NCBI RefSeq assembly: GCF_003073045.1
Contig: NC_037590.1
Coordinates: forward strand, 28,732,449-28,796,448
Direction: 5' to 3'
Length of the DNA: 64,000 bases
Origin: Pomacea canaliculata
Lineage: Eukaryota; Mollusca; Gastropoda; Architaenioglossa; Ampullariidae
Of the stretch, positions 13,701 to 26,377 are shown piece after piece. The notes under the pieces are model-generated. The model saw only the letters and a list, made by a program, of their open reading frames with translations, was not told the DNA's origin and searched no databases. The position numbers were made by a program, and so were the translations under genes. Numbering within the stretch: the first letter of the stretch is position 1; each line of letters opens with the position of its first letter.

Positions 13701-16700
13701 GAACAGGACAATAAACAACAGATGGTCACAAAATGGAAGTATCATTACTAGCATTTATGTCTTAATGATGGACATCATTTGTCTCCGTCAGAACAGAAGG
13801 GCGATCTCATTGACGAGCGGTAATCGTGACCGATGAATGGGTCTGGCACGTGCAACAGGTCAAGTACTACTTTCCGTGAGCTCAGCTCCTCTAATGGAGC
13901 ACGGGCCTGCAGAGAAAAAGCGGAATTTGGGAAAAGACCGGTCACACAGACGACTGAACGGAGACAAGATTTTTTTCTGACTGCTATTGCTTCTGGTAAA
14001 CATATGTCTGGCCTGACTTGGTTGTCACACGATTTTCATTCTGCTTATTACATAGACCAAGTGCATTGAGTATTAATACCCAGGGTAAAAATCCCGCTTC
14101 GTACAAGAACTTTATTGTGATTCGGTTAGTGATAGAAAGTGCTGTTCAATTAAGAGCTATATCTCCTTGCCTTCTCGTCTACTGATGATTGTAAGGCATC
14201 GAACTGTCAGCATTGAGAAACAACAGCGAAGTATAAATAGACCTGACGTGTAACTTAGTGTCAACATGAAATCGATGACACTATGAAAGTAGCTTATCTA
14301 CGTAAGCATACATATAACTGGACAAGAAAAAAAATGCTGTACAAACCTGTCTTAAGTATCTGAAACATCCACTGCTGAACATTGCTTGGCTTGGTAACCA
14401 AATCTTACCTCTCACATAAGGAGAAGAAGGGAGGAGGAACCTCCCAGTAGTGTTTTCCGTCAGTAGGTGCATGGTTCACCCGACTAACGTTTTCCAGTGT
14501 CGGTCAGAAAACTCCGCCAGCTGATTTACACGCTTGCCCTCAGATGCATCATCAGTATTTAAAGCTGCGATAAATATAGCGGCAAAATTTTCCAAGATAA
14601 AAGGTTCAGTTCGGCATTCCAAATACGCTGACACCGCAGTCAGTAAGCGATGTCGACCCGCGAGAGATTGTCACCCTCCGAGCTGTCGAGGGGATGGGTA
14701 GCGGGACCAGGGGGAGGGGAGGGAGGGTGCAAGCTATTTTAGCCACGTCCTCAGGGCAACGTCTCAGCCCCATGTCTGTTTTTTTTTTTTTTTCTTCTTC
14801 TTCTTTCTTTTTCTCTCCTCCAGCGTCTTAATGTTCCTGCGTTCTCCGCAGAGAATGCAAAGTGGCTAGTCTTGCAGTTTTAGAGTTGCAGAGTAGAGTT
14901 CTGAAGACTTTCAGGCGAAATGATTTTCTTGTAGATGAACTATCTCCCTCTCCTCCTTCCTTCCTTCCTTTCCCCTACCCCGCTTCCCAATTTTTCCCAC
15001 TACCTCCCTCGGCGTCTTTGCCATAGCGCGAGAAAGTGTGAGATGACGATCATAATGTCGGCGGTGGATTTAATGTGCCAACTGCTTCTGTGACCACATT
15101 TTTTGCGTGTTTATGTGTAGTCCGACCGATAAATGCTTGAAGAAGTAGATGGTGAAACGTCTACAAGGGCTGGGGCTGGGAGCATGCCACGGGTTACTGT
15201 GACACAAAGGAGAGTTAGTCGCGGTAGGAAGGAGACCGCCAGACCCCAGAACAAAATTTCATGCTTGTGGCCTCGATTACCTCCCCGCTGCTGAGGAGTG
15301 CCTGCAGAATGTATTTGATGATTGTGTTTCCCTCGACCGCTGGAAAAAGTCATCGTAGGAATGAAGTATTTAGGGAATATTACCTCTTGCTAAAAATAAA
15401 AAAGAATCTTGTTTTGCAAAAGACTGGCATACCCTATCAACAAACGAGAGAATGTGTCACGGTGAACGACTTTCACGATTTTATCCCTTTTCTCTCAAAT
15501 CATGCACAGGAAAAAGACGAACAACTTTCTGAACTGCAGGTGAACTTGATGTTTAAAATTAAAGCAGCTTCTCGTTCCACACAGCAATCTCTCTCCTTAA
15601 AATGCAAGAGTATTTGTTTGGATATGTGCAGATGTACGCTCGTGCAAACGCTCAAGACAGTATCAGGCAGTATCAGACAGTACACGTGTGTGTATCAAAT
15701 GACAGAATAACAAATACTTCAAGTAGCACTGGTAGAACTTGGTGTTTGGAAGAACTTTTATGCTCAGGAATACAACAGTCAGAACTTTCCAGACAGGCAT
15801 GGGTTAGAGGCGATATATAAGCCAACTTTCCTTTACTGGAACAGTGTGTGGATAGGAGCATTTGCAACCTTGTTTACAGTTCTTTAACTACATTGAGCAC
15901 TGGGAGCAAATACGAACATACATATCTTCCATCCTTCCATATGGCATTCTATAGACATAATGTTTTCATGTCCTTTTGCGTGCGTCCGTGTGTGTTGTTA
16001 TTATTATTGTTCTGTGCGTCCGTGTGTGTTACTATTGTTCTGTGTGTTCTTTGTCAAGTGCTTTGAGCTAACCTTTGATGGTAGGATAAAGGGCTCTATA
16101 AGTTATCTGTGTTAATTAATAATAAGAATTCAGTTCAATCAATGTTAGACATCTCATGCCTCCCTTTCTCAACCTATTCTCTTTGACACTGCGACTAACC
16201 ACGATTGCCCTGACTGGTATACCTCCACAAATACATTCCATTTTCATGCAGGACGATTCAAAGTACAGTCAAAATGTTTTGATTACAACAAGAATTATCC
16301 TATGACATTTGTGCTGCTAGGCAGCAAATTGACAACTCATGTTAGAATATTTTTATTGTATCTTCTGTGCATTTCTATTATACGCACTAGAATTTTTCCC
16401 GTGCTTGGGTGACAGCGCCTTCAGCTTAGCTTGGAAAAGATTTCACCTGAAGCTCCCCTGTGAATTCAATATAAGAAAAAGCATCGATAAATTTTCGTAA
16501 CGTGCTTCTTAAGTGCTCAACGGAGTATTTATATGGTTAATTTTGCTTGAGTCTGTTAATGGTGGTCTTTTCTATCTCTAGTTTGGAATTTTTATTGTGA
16601 TTCGATAATTCTGTGTTCTTCAAATCCTCTAATCTTTTCTTTCGTATAATTTGGGGAATTCGTTCATTCTGTATTTTGATCGTGTGGTGTACTCTGTTGA

Positions 16701-17030
16701 CTGTTTCAAAGCCTTTGTAACTGGATTAATTGTATTTAAAATTTGGCTTCAGAAATCTTTGGGTTTTACTAAGTGATCTTAAATAAATTCATAACACGCT
16801 ACAGGCTTTTGAATTTGTACATTCTTGAAGTCTTAGAAGTTACTAATGTTGAAATCATAAAACTGTAAGTTTGTTGTTGATTTCTAATGAATACTATTCA
16901 TATTTTATACACTTCGCTCCCAAATGAAATGGCAGGTGAATACTTAGTATACATTGCAGGAGCGAAGTCAAATGGAGAGAAACTCACAAAACGCACTCCC
17001 ACAATTCTCCATTACTGACTGCATGAATGA
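10701..17030. other. No gene recognised
   Basis: This is AT-rich sequence with scattered short frames and no recognisable protein, tRNA or splice chain. Local simple sequence includes an AT run near 13243-13270, a T/C-rich tract near 14778-14818 and CCTT repeats near 14955-14972. A TGTGCGTCCGTGTGTGTT-like block is repeated near 15978-15996 and 16013-16030. Confidence 0.5.
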
Positions 17031-17035
17031 ACGGG

Positions 17036-17104
17036 GTGTGTGTGTGTGTGGGTGTGTGGGTGGTGTGTGTGTGGGTGTGTGTGTGTGGGTGTGTGGGTGT
17101 GTGT
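17036..17104. repeat. (GT)n/(GGGT)n microsatellite
   Basis: This is a purine-pyrimidine alternating G/T tract broken by GGGT units. It could adopt Z-DNA, but no function is shown. Confidence 0.9.
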
Positions 17105-17829
17105 TTTCTTCCTAACGCGATCAACAAATAAAAAGTTCAATGAAAAAGCGCAGCAGTTTTCCCTCGAGACGCACGTTAATCTCAAACTCTGGTGAATTAT
17201 GGGTAATAAGCATTGATATCAAAGTTTTCAAAGAAAATTTCTAAACAGAAAACAAATTTCAATAGGCTTTTCTGGGGCAGTACTTATTCTAAAAGAATAT
17301 TTCTCATCTCTTGCTGCTTTTTCGGTCTGTTTTCGTTTGGGAACTCAGCAAAGAAGTGTCTCCAGTGTGTCGTCCACTTCAAAAACCACTTTCATTGGAA
17401 TTTACTGGTTTATGCATAAGCCCCAAAATAGCTGTGTGCATGGAAACTGGCCACCATTATTCACCGCCCACGCTACAAGAAAGTAGCATGCATTCACTGA
17501 TCATATTCTGCTGTTGGAATGAGCAATTTCCCAGAGGAACGAACTCTTGGACAGCTCGAGAATCTGAGGGCCTGATTGATTTTCGCTCTTCTGCTGAATC
17601 GCTGATAATATCTTGATTTGTTTTTCCCCATAAATAAAGATGTCAAAAACGTGAAAAGAAACACAAATTTATTTATAGTCATATTAGACTTCTCGGAGAA
17701 GATAGGAAGACATTTCAGCGGGGTTTTTTTTTCGAAGAGAAGTTAAGGCAAAGGGTTGACCCCCTCGGAAAACTTATTTAAAAGTTTTAAAGAGTTTTGC
17801 AAAGAAACTACTAACTAAATCCATCAGAG

Positions 17830-18370
17830 TTTATCCCAACAACAAACCCTGTTAACAAAGACATTAAGAGGGTAGCAAAAAAAAAGGGAGACTTTTAGGG
17901 ATGGGTATAGGGAGGCACTAAAGGCAGTGCACATACAACTCAAAAGGGCCATCAAGGAGGGGAACGAAAAATATAACCAGAAGGTAAATGAAAATTGTGA
18001 AAAGCACAATATAAAGAAAATCTGGAAGGGATTAATCTAATGAATAGGCACCAGGGTAAACGGTGGTAAACTGGATCAGAAAACAGAAAACAAGGAGATA
18101 ATCTGAATTCTTTCTTTTATCGTTTTGACCGCCATGATTTTACAGAAGATAGAAATAAGCTGAGAGAGGCGCTTAATAATGTTTTGAAAGAGGAGAGGAC
18201 GATATTACCGTCTTTAGAGAAGAGAAGGTGTGCCGACAACTTCTCGAAGTGCACACTCAATTGAAGCCAGTCCTGACAAAGTAAACTTACTATCCTAAGG
18301 AGCTGTGCTGACAACTTACTTACTAACTTGTTTGTACAGCGAATAGATGTGACGATAGCTTCAACGTCGA
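17830..18370 (+). mobile_element. Decayed non-LTR retrotransposon (linker to start of RT)
   Basis: Conceptual translation of the plus strand, switching frame several times, gives blocks typical of CR1/L2/Rex-like LINE polyproteins between endonuclease and reverse transcriptase. In order they are NNKP.VNKDIK, then LKRAIKEGNEKYNQKV, then KKIWKGL (about 17920-18040), then LNSFFYRFD..DF near 18104-18145, and finally KASPDKV...LRSCADNLL near 18265-18325. Stops and shifts interrupt every frame, so the copy is dead. The rest of the RT and both ends are missing. Clade assignment is approximate. Confidence 0.7.
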
Positions 18371-20497
18371 AAGACCCATAATATGACTTATCCACTTTGT
18401 TCTAGAATGTTTCCAGATATCAGGTACATGTATGTTTTATTTTGGTTTTGTTGAAATAACGTATCTCACAGTAATTTGCTGAAAAATGTGCATAATGGTC
18501 TGTTCACTCCACGGATGACTGCGACAAACTGTTTTGGCTAATCCATGTGTAAAAGTGTCCTCAGCAATCATTCTCCCTTTTTTCAAATGTAAGTTTATTT
18601 GTAGGCAAAATAAAAGAAGTTATGTGTAGATGGCACACATATGTTATCTTTCCACCAGGCTGAACATCAGAATGTTCACATCCTGCGGTCAAAATAGATT
18701 AAAGGACAAAATGGACACAAAAGGTTGTTCAATAGAAACAGTTTTATTTATGTTTATCAAGTTATCAAGAACTGTAAAGTTTGTAATGCCATAATCAGGG
18801 GGGTGTCTTGTGAAAAGCATCCCCGTACAACAAAGCAACCGTGGCCGCCAGTAGCTTTATTGGCTTTGCATCACACACAATTTTTACCATCCTTCTCTTT
18901 CTACATTCTTTTTCAATCTACAATCTTAATGCTTCCCCAAACTCTTTCATTATATTCATTTATAAAACTTCAGTTTTTACCTGCAAAGTCTGGTCTACGT
19001 TAAATCCGTCAGGTATGTTTTGATGTGAATCACCCAAAGTATGTATTGCCTTGGGTCTACCTGTGAGCGATCACCGGGGCTTTGCAACAGATGTTGGCTC
19101 ACGCTGCGAGATTCTAATCCTTCTCTCTACAATCCCTCGTTAAACTGAACATTTGTACCTCACCACATCATGGCCAAAACCAGTTCTACTCTCTGCGCTG
19201 ACCAACGAATAATAAAAACGCCAAAAGTGAACAATAAAACACTAGCTTACACTGACACACTGTGCTACACGGAATACACTCAGTCGCTGAAACATGTAAT
19301 CATCAAGCTAAAAAGAAATAGGAAATACGAAAAGCAAATAACATTTGACGAATGAGAAAAGTCCTTGGAAAAGGAACTGCTGTGATGCTTAATAGTTGGT
19401 ATGTGAAGACAAAAATCAAACGTAGGATTTTTAAACAAATAAGTTTTTAGCGAACGTTTAAATCCTGACTTTGAGTGTGAATGATGAGTGAGGTATGTAA
19501 GGAAGAAGCAGGCTGGCCATTTTAGGATATACTTTCAAGCAGTAGTGCAAGGAATTGACATTTTATACAACATTTTATATTACTTTTTGCACAGAGAAGC
19601 TTTTGGAACGTATATTTGTTGAAATGTTTAACAAATTTGTTATACTGAAGGATGCAATGAAAGTCGTCTTCTGCGTCCTTATTCTATTCTTAGTGTTTTG
19701 AAATGTTTTCATGCCTTCCCCCCTGAATCACATGTCATACAACAGTCGCCTAGCTAGAAGCTAGATATTTCAAAAGATATGAAGAAATTGTTCAAACATC
19801 CTTTTCAAACTGCACATTTAATGTTCCCTATATGATAAGGACGATAAATGGTGAGGTGCAAATATTTAATAGGCGCGCAAGATGCAGATAAGTGTGATCC
19901 GTGCAGACGATACTTCAGTAGTAAGACTCGACATTGAGAGACCGCAAGCCTGTCCCGTTGATAACCATCCTGTATCTGGCATCTGCACGTTGGATGGCTT
20001 TCTTATTTTCATTTGAATTCTAGGAATGTAAATGGCTGTTTAATATAACGGAATCCCTTTTTAACCAAAAAACTGTCTAAAAGTTGCCGTGTCCTTTGAA
20101 GAAATTTTAATTGTAAAGATCTTAGACCCATGTTTTGATCGGATCGACGGGTAGAACAGTAAATGCCTGCTACAGTTTGAAACAATAAACAAAGAAGGAA
20201 ACATGAAGGAACGCTCCTTCAATACTCAGTCTAGGTCAATAGGTCTGAACAGTCCATTCTTCATAGCTTGCAATTAACTTCTTTCAACTTTTTAAATGGA
20301 AAGTTATTGTGTTGCTCGTGATCGTTTTGTTCACGATCGCCAGATTCTGCTTCTCCATCTACTACTACTCACCACCTCAAACTTCTGCAGCATAAATCAT
20401 CCCTGGGTGACTCCGACCTCCAGCTAAGATCACAAACATTTGAAGTATCGTTGCTGCCGTCCTCTTTTAATGCCACGTTTAATCTTGTTGCGAGGCA

Positions 20498-20505
20498 TGA
20501 CGTCA
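20498..20505. promoter_or_regulatory. CRE palindrome TGACGTCA
   Basis: This is a perfect CREB/ATF octamer with no assignable gene start nearby. Confidence 0.25.
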
Positions 20506-20699
20506 GGGGAACTGCCAACATGAAAGTGAACGAAAGACACACACACAGACACGCTGATCTCGGTATGACAGAGAAACATAGGACTGATAAACACTGAAGA
20601 ACATAACACAAAGTGAGGAAAAAGATAAATTCTGGATTTTTTTTTTTTTTTTTGGCTGCGACCATAGGGAAAGTTAGATCTGGAAGTTATTAATCAACA

Positions 20700-20732
20700 G
20701 GCCGCGCGCGCACACACACACACGCACGCACA
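20700..20732. repeat. CG/CA alternating tract (possible Z-DNA)
   Basis: CGCGCGCG runs directly into (CA)n and CGCACGCA, giving about 30 bp of alternating pyrimidine-purine followed by a GA run. Such tracts are prone to Z-DNA formation and slippage. Confidence 0.6.
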
Positions 20733-22591
20733 GAGAGAGATAGAGAAGAGGGAAGGAGGAGAAGGAGGAGAGCCACATCTGTGCCTGTACTTTCAATGTT
20801 GGTGAAAAGCAACGACGACATGATGGGTTTCATCGTTCGTGCTGCATTTGGTCCTCTTTGAACACCCAGAAAATTTACATTTTCACTCTTAGTCACGAGA
20901 GAAGATAACGAGTCAAATCGAATGCAAAAGTATCCGTTACTTAATGTTCAGGAAAAGAGGTGTTGGAGAGAAGGCTACAACAAAGGAAAATGCTGAAAGA
21001 AAGAATGTGCAGCCACTATCAGACACTGCAGCAAATTCTGGGGTTTTTTTCTAGCTATTTTTCGGCTACGTATATCCATGTAAACTGTATTTACTTATGT
21101 AATATTGTGTGACTATTGTCATTTTACAATCAAGGGGGTGGATGGCTAAGTCAGTCAATCAAGTTCGTGGTGGAAAGAGAGCAAGAAGCTGTTGGGCGAG
21201 TATGAAAGCGTGTATATAAGACGCACACGTAGATTTGTGTGTGCGTGTGTTTTCTTTGCTTGAGTTTCATCATTTCTCAGAAACAGCTAATCTTCCTAAG
21301 TGTTCCCCCCTGATGTTGGACCTATATTTTTCATCTTTTCTGTAATACTTATTCAAAATAAAAGAAAGAAACTGACCTTTGATAGGAAAGTCGATGCACC
21401 TGCCATCAAGTAATGTGACGTGTGGTCTTCTTTGGTATGATAGTAAAATCACATGTGCTGTTCGATAAAACTACATACGTAATGTGAGCAATGGCATAGT
21501 ATTCATCTAGACTTTGACAAAGGTATCTTCCTCCAAGAAACAGGTCCGATTAAATTATATTTAAACAGGACGAATGCATATCTAAAGGTGGATTTCTGAG
21601 GCAGGGGGATTTCTGAGAACATGACACCGGGGATTACGCAACGAGGTCAGACAGTCATACCAAAGATACTAAATGCTTATTTTGTATATAGTGTGCCTCA
21701 GTATGATAAATCGGTGGTTTCCTACTCCCACCTACTCCCACCAAAATGTGCCGCTGGTTCGGTCAAACTTCCGCTGACAGCTGCCCCGTGGGATGGAGGT
21801 GTGTGGACACTGACCAGAAGTGTTGAGTCACTTTGCCATGCTGGCCGCACAGTAGAACCGTTTGTATAAACTAAGCTTGCGCCATACTTTTGCATTTCAG
21901 GCGTGAGTGGTGAAGGGTGCTAGCTGCGTGGCTCCATTCCAGACCGTCTAGACAAAGACGGATTACCAAGAATATCATAAGTGATGCATTTTCATGAGCC
22001 GTCAGCACTTTCATTTCGGAATTTAGCTTTCATATTGTGTAGACGCAAACTTCTGCGCGCATGCTGTTTGAATAATCTAGTTGGTAGGCTCATTTTCTCT
22101 ACAGAATGATACTGCATTTTCAAAGACATATAGCTCAAGCTGAAATTTTGTTGTATGCAACAATTATACATACTAGAATTAAGATTTTTTTTTTGGACAC
22201 CATGCATATTAATTCTCTTCTGCTGAACACATGCCAAAAATAGTAGCATACTGGCGTTTTAACGCAGTAATTTTAATTAATAATACTTTTCAACTATTTC
22301 TGTTTAATCAGTTCAAACACCATCACGATTAACTGAAAAATTAATAGCTTTCCTCCAATTTGACCACTCTTTTGACCATTATTTCAAAAGCCTGCGAACT
22401 ACGACAAAGATGGTTCCGAAAGATATGAGTACCCTTGTCTCTTGATTCACAGCATATATTCGAACCGACCCAGCTTCGGCGATATTGCGCAGTGACAGGC
22501 CCGTGGATCTAAATTACCTTTTCAAATGACATTCAACCGGTTGCCGCCTGCCGTGCAGACGAGAAGAACGACGGTGTCGGTTACCATAGGC

Positions 22592-22599
22592 TGACGTCA
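22592..22599. promoter_or_regulatory. CRE palindrome in GC-rich patch
   Basis: TGACGTCA is followed directly by GCGCGC in the most CpG-rich part of the left third of the window. This is the best candidate for a real regulatory element in the gene-free region, but no transcript can be assigned. Confidence 0.35.
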
Positions 22600-23195
22600 G
22601 CGCGCTTTGTCACCAAGTGTCCCGACATGCCAGGCGCGACGAGAGCGGAAACGCGAGAATGCGAGAACGCGAGCCTCGTGCTGGCCTGCACGCCCCTTTA
22701 GAGGTGACCACACGCGGGCTGATCGATGGGCTGACGTATGCTGCGTGGAGTACGCTCCACGAGGGGCAAACACGCCGCCCGCCTTGATTACCTTGGCAAT
22801 AAACACTGCATTAATCCGCCGCCACCACCATCACGCCTGCACCACCTCTTTTCCCTTCCCTCCCCGCGCGAGCGTGTGCTACCCGATCCAGGAGGCAATT
22901 TCACGGAGAGGTTTGAACGCCCACGATAAGAAAGCGTTCCTTGATAATGAGGATTAAACTAACAAGCCGAGTAAGGGAAAGGTATACTCGAGTGCGGCTA
23001 AATGTGACCAGTTTTAGACTCGGGTCAAGCCTTTAAAATCATAGGTTTTCTTGGCGTGACGAACGACCGAAGCACTTGGAAATCAGCTGTGTTGACCAAT
23101 ATCCACTTTAGGGAAAGCATGTGTGGAATAGAAGCATAGCGCTGGTCCACAAGCCAACAATGCTCTCAGCTCTATAACACTGTGGGCCTTTGTGT

Positions 23196-23325
23196 GCTTG
23201 TTATTTATTGTGGGCTGACCTGTAGCTTGTCTGTTATTGTGGGTCGACCTGTTGATTTTTTGTTATCGGTTATAGCTCGAGTTGCTCCTTGTCTGTTATA
23301 CCTCTTGTGGGCCGATCTGTTTGAG
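23196..23325. repeat. Degenerate tandem repeat, unit roughly 35-55 bp
   Basis: Blocks of the form CTTGTCTGTTAT...GTGGGCCGACCTGTTTGA recur about three times with substitutions and small indels. It carries no recognised coding sequence. Confidence 0.5.
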
Positions 23326-25992
23326 ATTTTTTGCCCTGACCAGGTGAGGATTGTCTATTACCTAAACATTTTCAGTGTCATCTTGAAATGTTGATGTGAT
23401 AGAGCCATATCCATCAATAAGAAAAAAGTTCTATTGAAGCATTTGTTTATCTGGACGAATGAAAAAGATAAAATAAACTAAGCGATTTTTTTCATTCACC
23501 GATTTGAGTTCTTTTATCTTGTTCTGCTTTCAAAAACAAATACTTCAGAGTGATGTCAATAGAAGCAACGGAACAAGTGAAAACAAGAAACTATAAAAAC
23601 TGCAAATTGTTCTTCAAAGGGAGCCCTAGAATGCTGATCGGGTTCAGATCTGTCTGCGTGTTCACCTAATGAAACAACAACATTGCTTCAAAGAAGTCTC
23701 GAGAACTGAAGTCAAATGTCAATGCAACATTACACATAAATGCCTTTATAGTATCGTTATTCCCAAGTAAAGAATACACGGTAAGCACGTTATATGATTT
23801 GTGTGAAAGTAAACAGCACGTCTTCACATCCACGCTCCATATGCTTAATGCATGTCCTTCTTCCTGCGGGCTTTCAAGCTCAAATAAAGATCTGATTTGT
23901 TTAGTCTCGTGTGCACTATAGTAAGGTGCTCGCTAGACTAAACATATCCAAGGCATTTTAAGGCAACTGATAACCATTACACTTAAAACGCACGTCACTC
24001 CATATTTTATAGGATGCAATCATTTTTCGATTGCCGTCTTGCTTTTCTCCTCACAATATCTTTCGTTCCCATTCTGGGGGCCCAACACAGCAAGAAAATT
24101 AAAACTGATCAAAATGATGCTGTTTAAAGTATTTGATTACCAAACCTACACCAGACGCTTGTACTGCATGGTTCGGTCTTTCTCGACATTTTTAGCCTTC
24201 ATAAACCCTTCAGGCCTCTCGAAAACCTGCATGAAAATTGTTTTATACGGTTCGTTAGCGTAAACGCAAAGTTGCATATATAATAATCCATATTATTTTG
24301 AGCTATTGTTGCATTTTAAGCTATTTATCACCTGTGATCAAACCGAATACTTTTTTAAAATATTTATTTCACGTTTTATCTTGGCCATCTATAGTGGCTG
24401 CTCTCGAAGCAGTTTAACCTGGAGTACAGATTATGTCATTAAAGCACGAGTATGCATGAAAAGTTTACTCTTCCTGAAGATTTTCCCAGTCAGTTTAAGT
24501 CTTTATTTATATACCATATGACTGCTGCGGGAATAACGGAGATGCGTTTGATAAAAACTATTAAGATTTATGTCCGTAACCGTAGCAACCTGTGTCGTCT
24601 GCTTGGTGATGCGAAAATTAGAAAAAGTCTCTGTGTTTTATTCTAAAATTAAAAGTGATAACTAAGAAAAAATCAAGGTCATATGTTTTAAACTAAATTC
24701 TTTTGTATTTCCTATATTTTGCTTTTTTACAAAAATTTACGTGCGAAACTTTAACCTGGTGTAACAGAAAAGGTCAAGGTCGTTATTGTATTCTGTTGCG
24801 CGCCAACTCTGCTCGACCAAAGCGCTTGTAAATTACACGGTCTTATAAAAATCTAATAAGGTACTTTTGAAAGTTTCCTAAATTCGTAAGTACATAAGAG
24901 ATATGAATTTATTGATTTTCAATTTCGGATTTTGTCAAAGACGAGAATTCGCAGATCACTGTACGATGTGTGATGGTAGATTGCAAGCAGGTGAAACTTT
25001 GGGTATTTCTGATTTCAGTTTAGAACAGTGACTCATACGTACTATTATGTTTTGCTGCATCAGGAAAACATTATACAAACATATTTTCTGACATAAATAC
25101 TTTTGCTATCCTGCATCCTCAACTGTTTTTCATCGTAATAATACTAACGATGGCTGACTAGTTGCATTCTCACTCCATCGTGCTATGAGAAATAAATGCA
25201 GTGAGAACATTTACCACAACAAAACTGAATCACTAGATTATGAATAATAAAATAGTAATGCTACATTAGATGAATATGTTTGGTGTTATTGACATTAATA
25301 ATAATTGATATTTAAATTACCAATTTATTGGGCTTGTTTATAATAAGCTTTCAAAAAAAAAAAGTTATCAAGTTCTAGGAGGATACAGAAAAGGGGGAAG
25401 GTACAATATGTCTGGAGTTTAAAATTTAAAGGAATTAAATAACTACAAAATGACTATACAGTGGACAATTCAGTATTGACATTAAAGCAGTTACAAAAAA
25501 AAATGTACAATGCTACAGGAATAGTCTGTGAACAAAGAAAATAGTTGTAGCACAGTGTACTTAAGGTGAATGGGAAAGATTTCAGAACTAGTTGCAGGAG
25601 TCACTGGTCACCAGAGAATATTTTTCTATTTAATTAGCTCTGTGCAGCCAGCTTGCTATAAACTTCAGCATGGTCACAGTTTTGCTGATAGATTGTTCCT
25701 AGATTGTACTATGAACAACTTTATGAATGTTAGGCTATGTTCAGTTTTTAAAACTAGTTATTTTCATGGTTCAGTTAATGTTGTTTGACATTAAATTCAG
25801 GATTGATAGAGGATTCAGGTAGATTATACTTTTATAATTATTGATTATACTGTTTCATGAAAATCATATCTTGTGTATTTCACTTGCTTGTTTTGCTTGA
25901 TAAAAAAAAAAAGTATGAGTAAACCCATGAATTTTTGCTGATGCTAATGTTGGGCTAGATGCTCCTGCTTATTACCATGTGAAATGAATATA

Positions 25993-26279
25993 CATGTGGT
26001 CTTCGACTTACAACGTTCCGTTCCTCTTGTCACGTCGTAAACCGACTTTTGCTGTAAGTCGGAACATACGTACAAACTGTTCGTAAATAACAAACTGTGA
26101 GCACTTATCCTATCCTAACCAGTAATTATCAAAAAACACATATAAAATATGCTTAATAACGAACACAAAGTTTGCATTACGACGTTGACGATGCAAAACC
26201 ACTTAAGTCGAAACAAGTAAATAGAAGATGTAACCACGAAACATCGTAACTCGGGACTGGGTAACCCAAGGACCGCCTG
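25993..26279. mobile_element. TIR element with TA duplication (pogo/Tigger-like MITE)
   Basis: The ends are imperfect inverted repeats: CATGTGGTCTTCGACTTAC on the left, and on the right the complement of CAGGCGGTCCTTGGGTTAC. TA flanks both sides (25991-25992 and 26280-26281). At about 287 bp with no open frame it is non-autonomous. End sequence and TA target resemble pogo/Tigger-type Tc1-mariner MITEs, but the superfamily is an inference. It ends about 80 bp upstream of the first coding exon of ATAD5, in its 5' intron or promoter. Confidence 0.7.
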
Positions 26280-26377
26280 TATTTCAGTTTTAGTTTTATT
26301 GATAGAATGATTTAAAGAAGTTAAAACATCTTTCAGTATGCTTCTTTCTCTTGTTTTAGGCAAGCCAAGAAAATTCA

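Larger units (their letters stand above)
18371..25990. other. No gene recognised; GC-rich CRE-bearing patch at 22.4-22.95 kb
   Basis: The region is mostly AT-rich without domain-bearing frames. Two exceptions stand out. A GC/CpG-rich patch at about 22440-22960 contains a perfect TGACGTCA (22592-22599) and could be a promoter or enhancer. A CG/CA alternating tract lies at about 20700-20732. An untranslated first exon of ATAD5 is expected somewhere upstream of 26.36 kb, but I cannot locate it. Confidence 0.45.
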
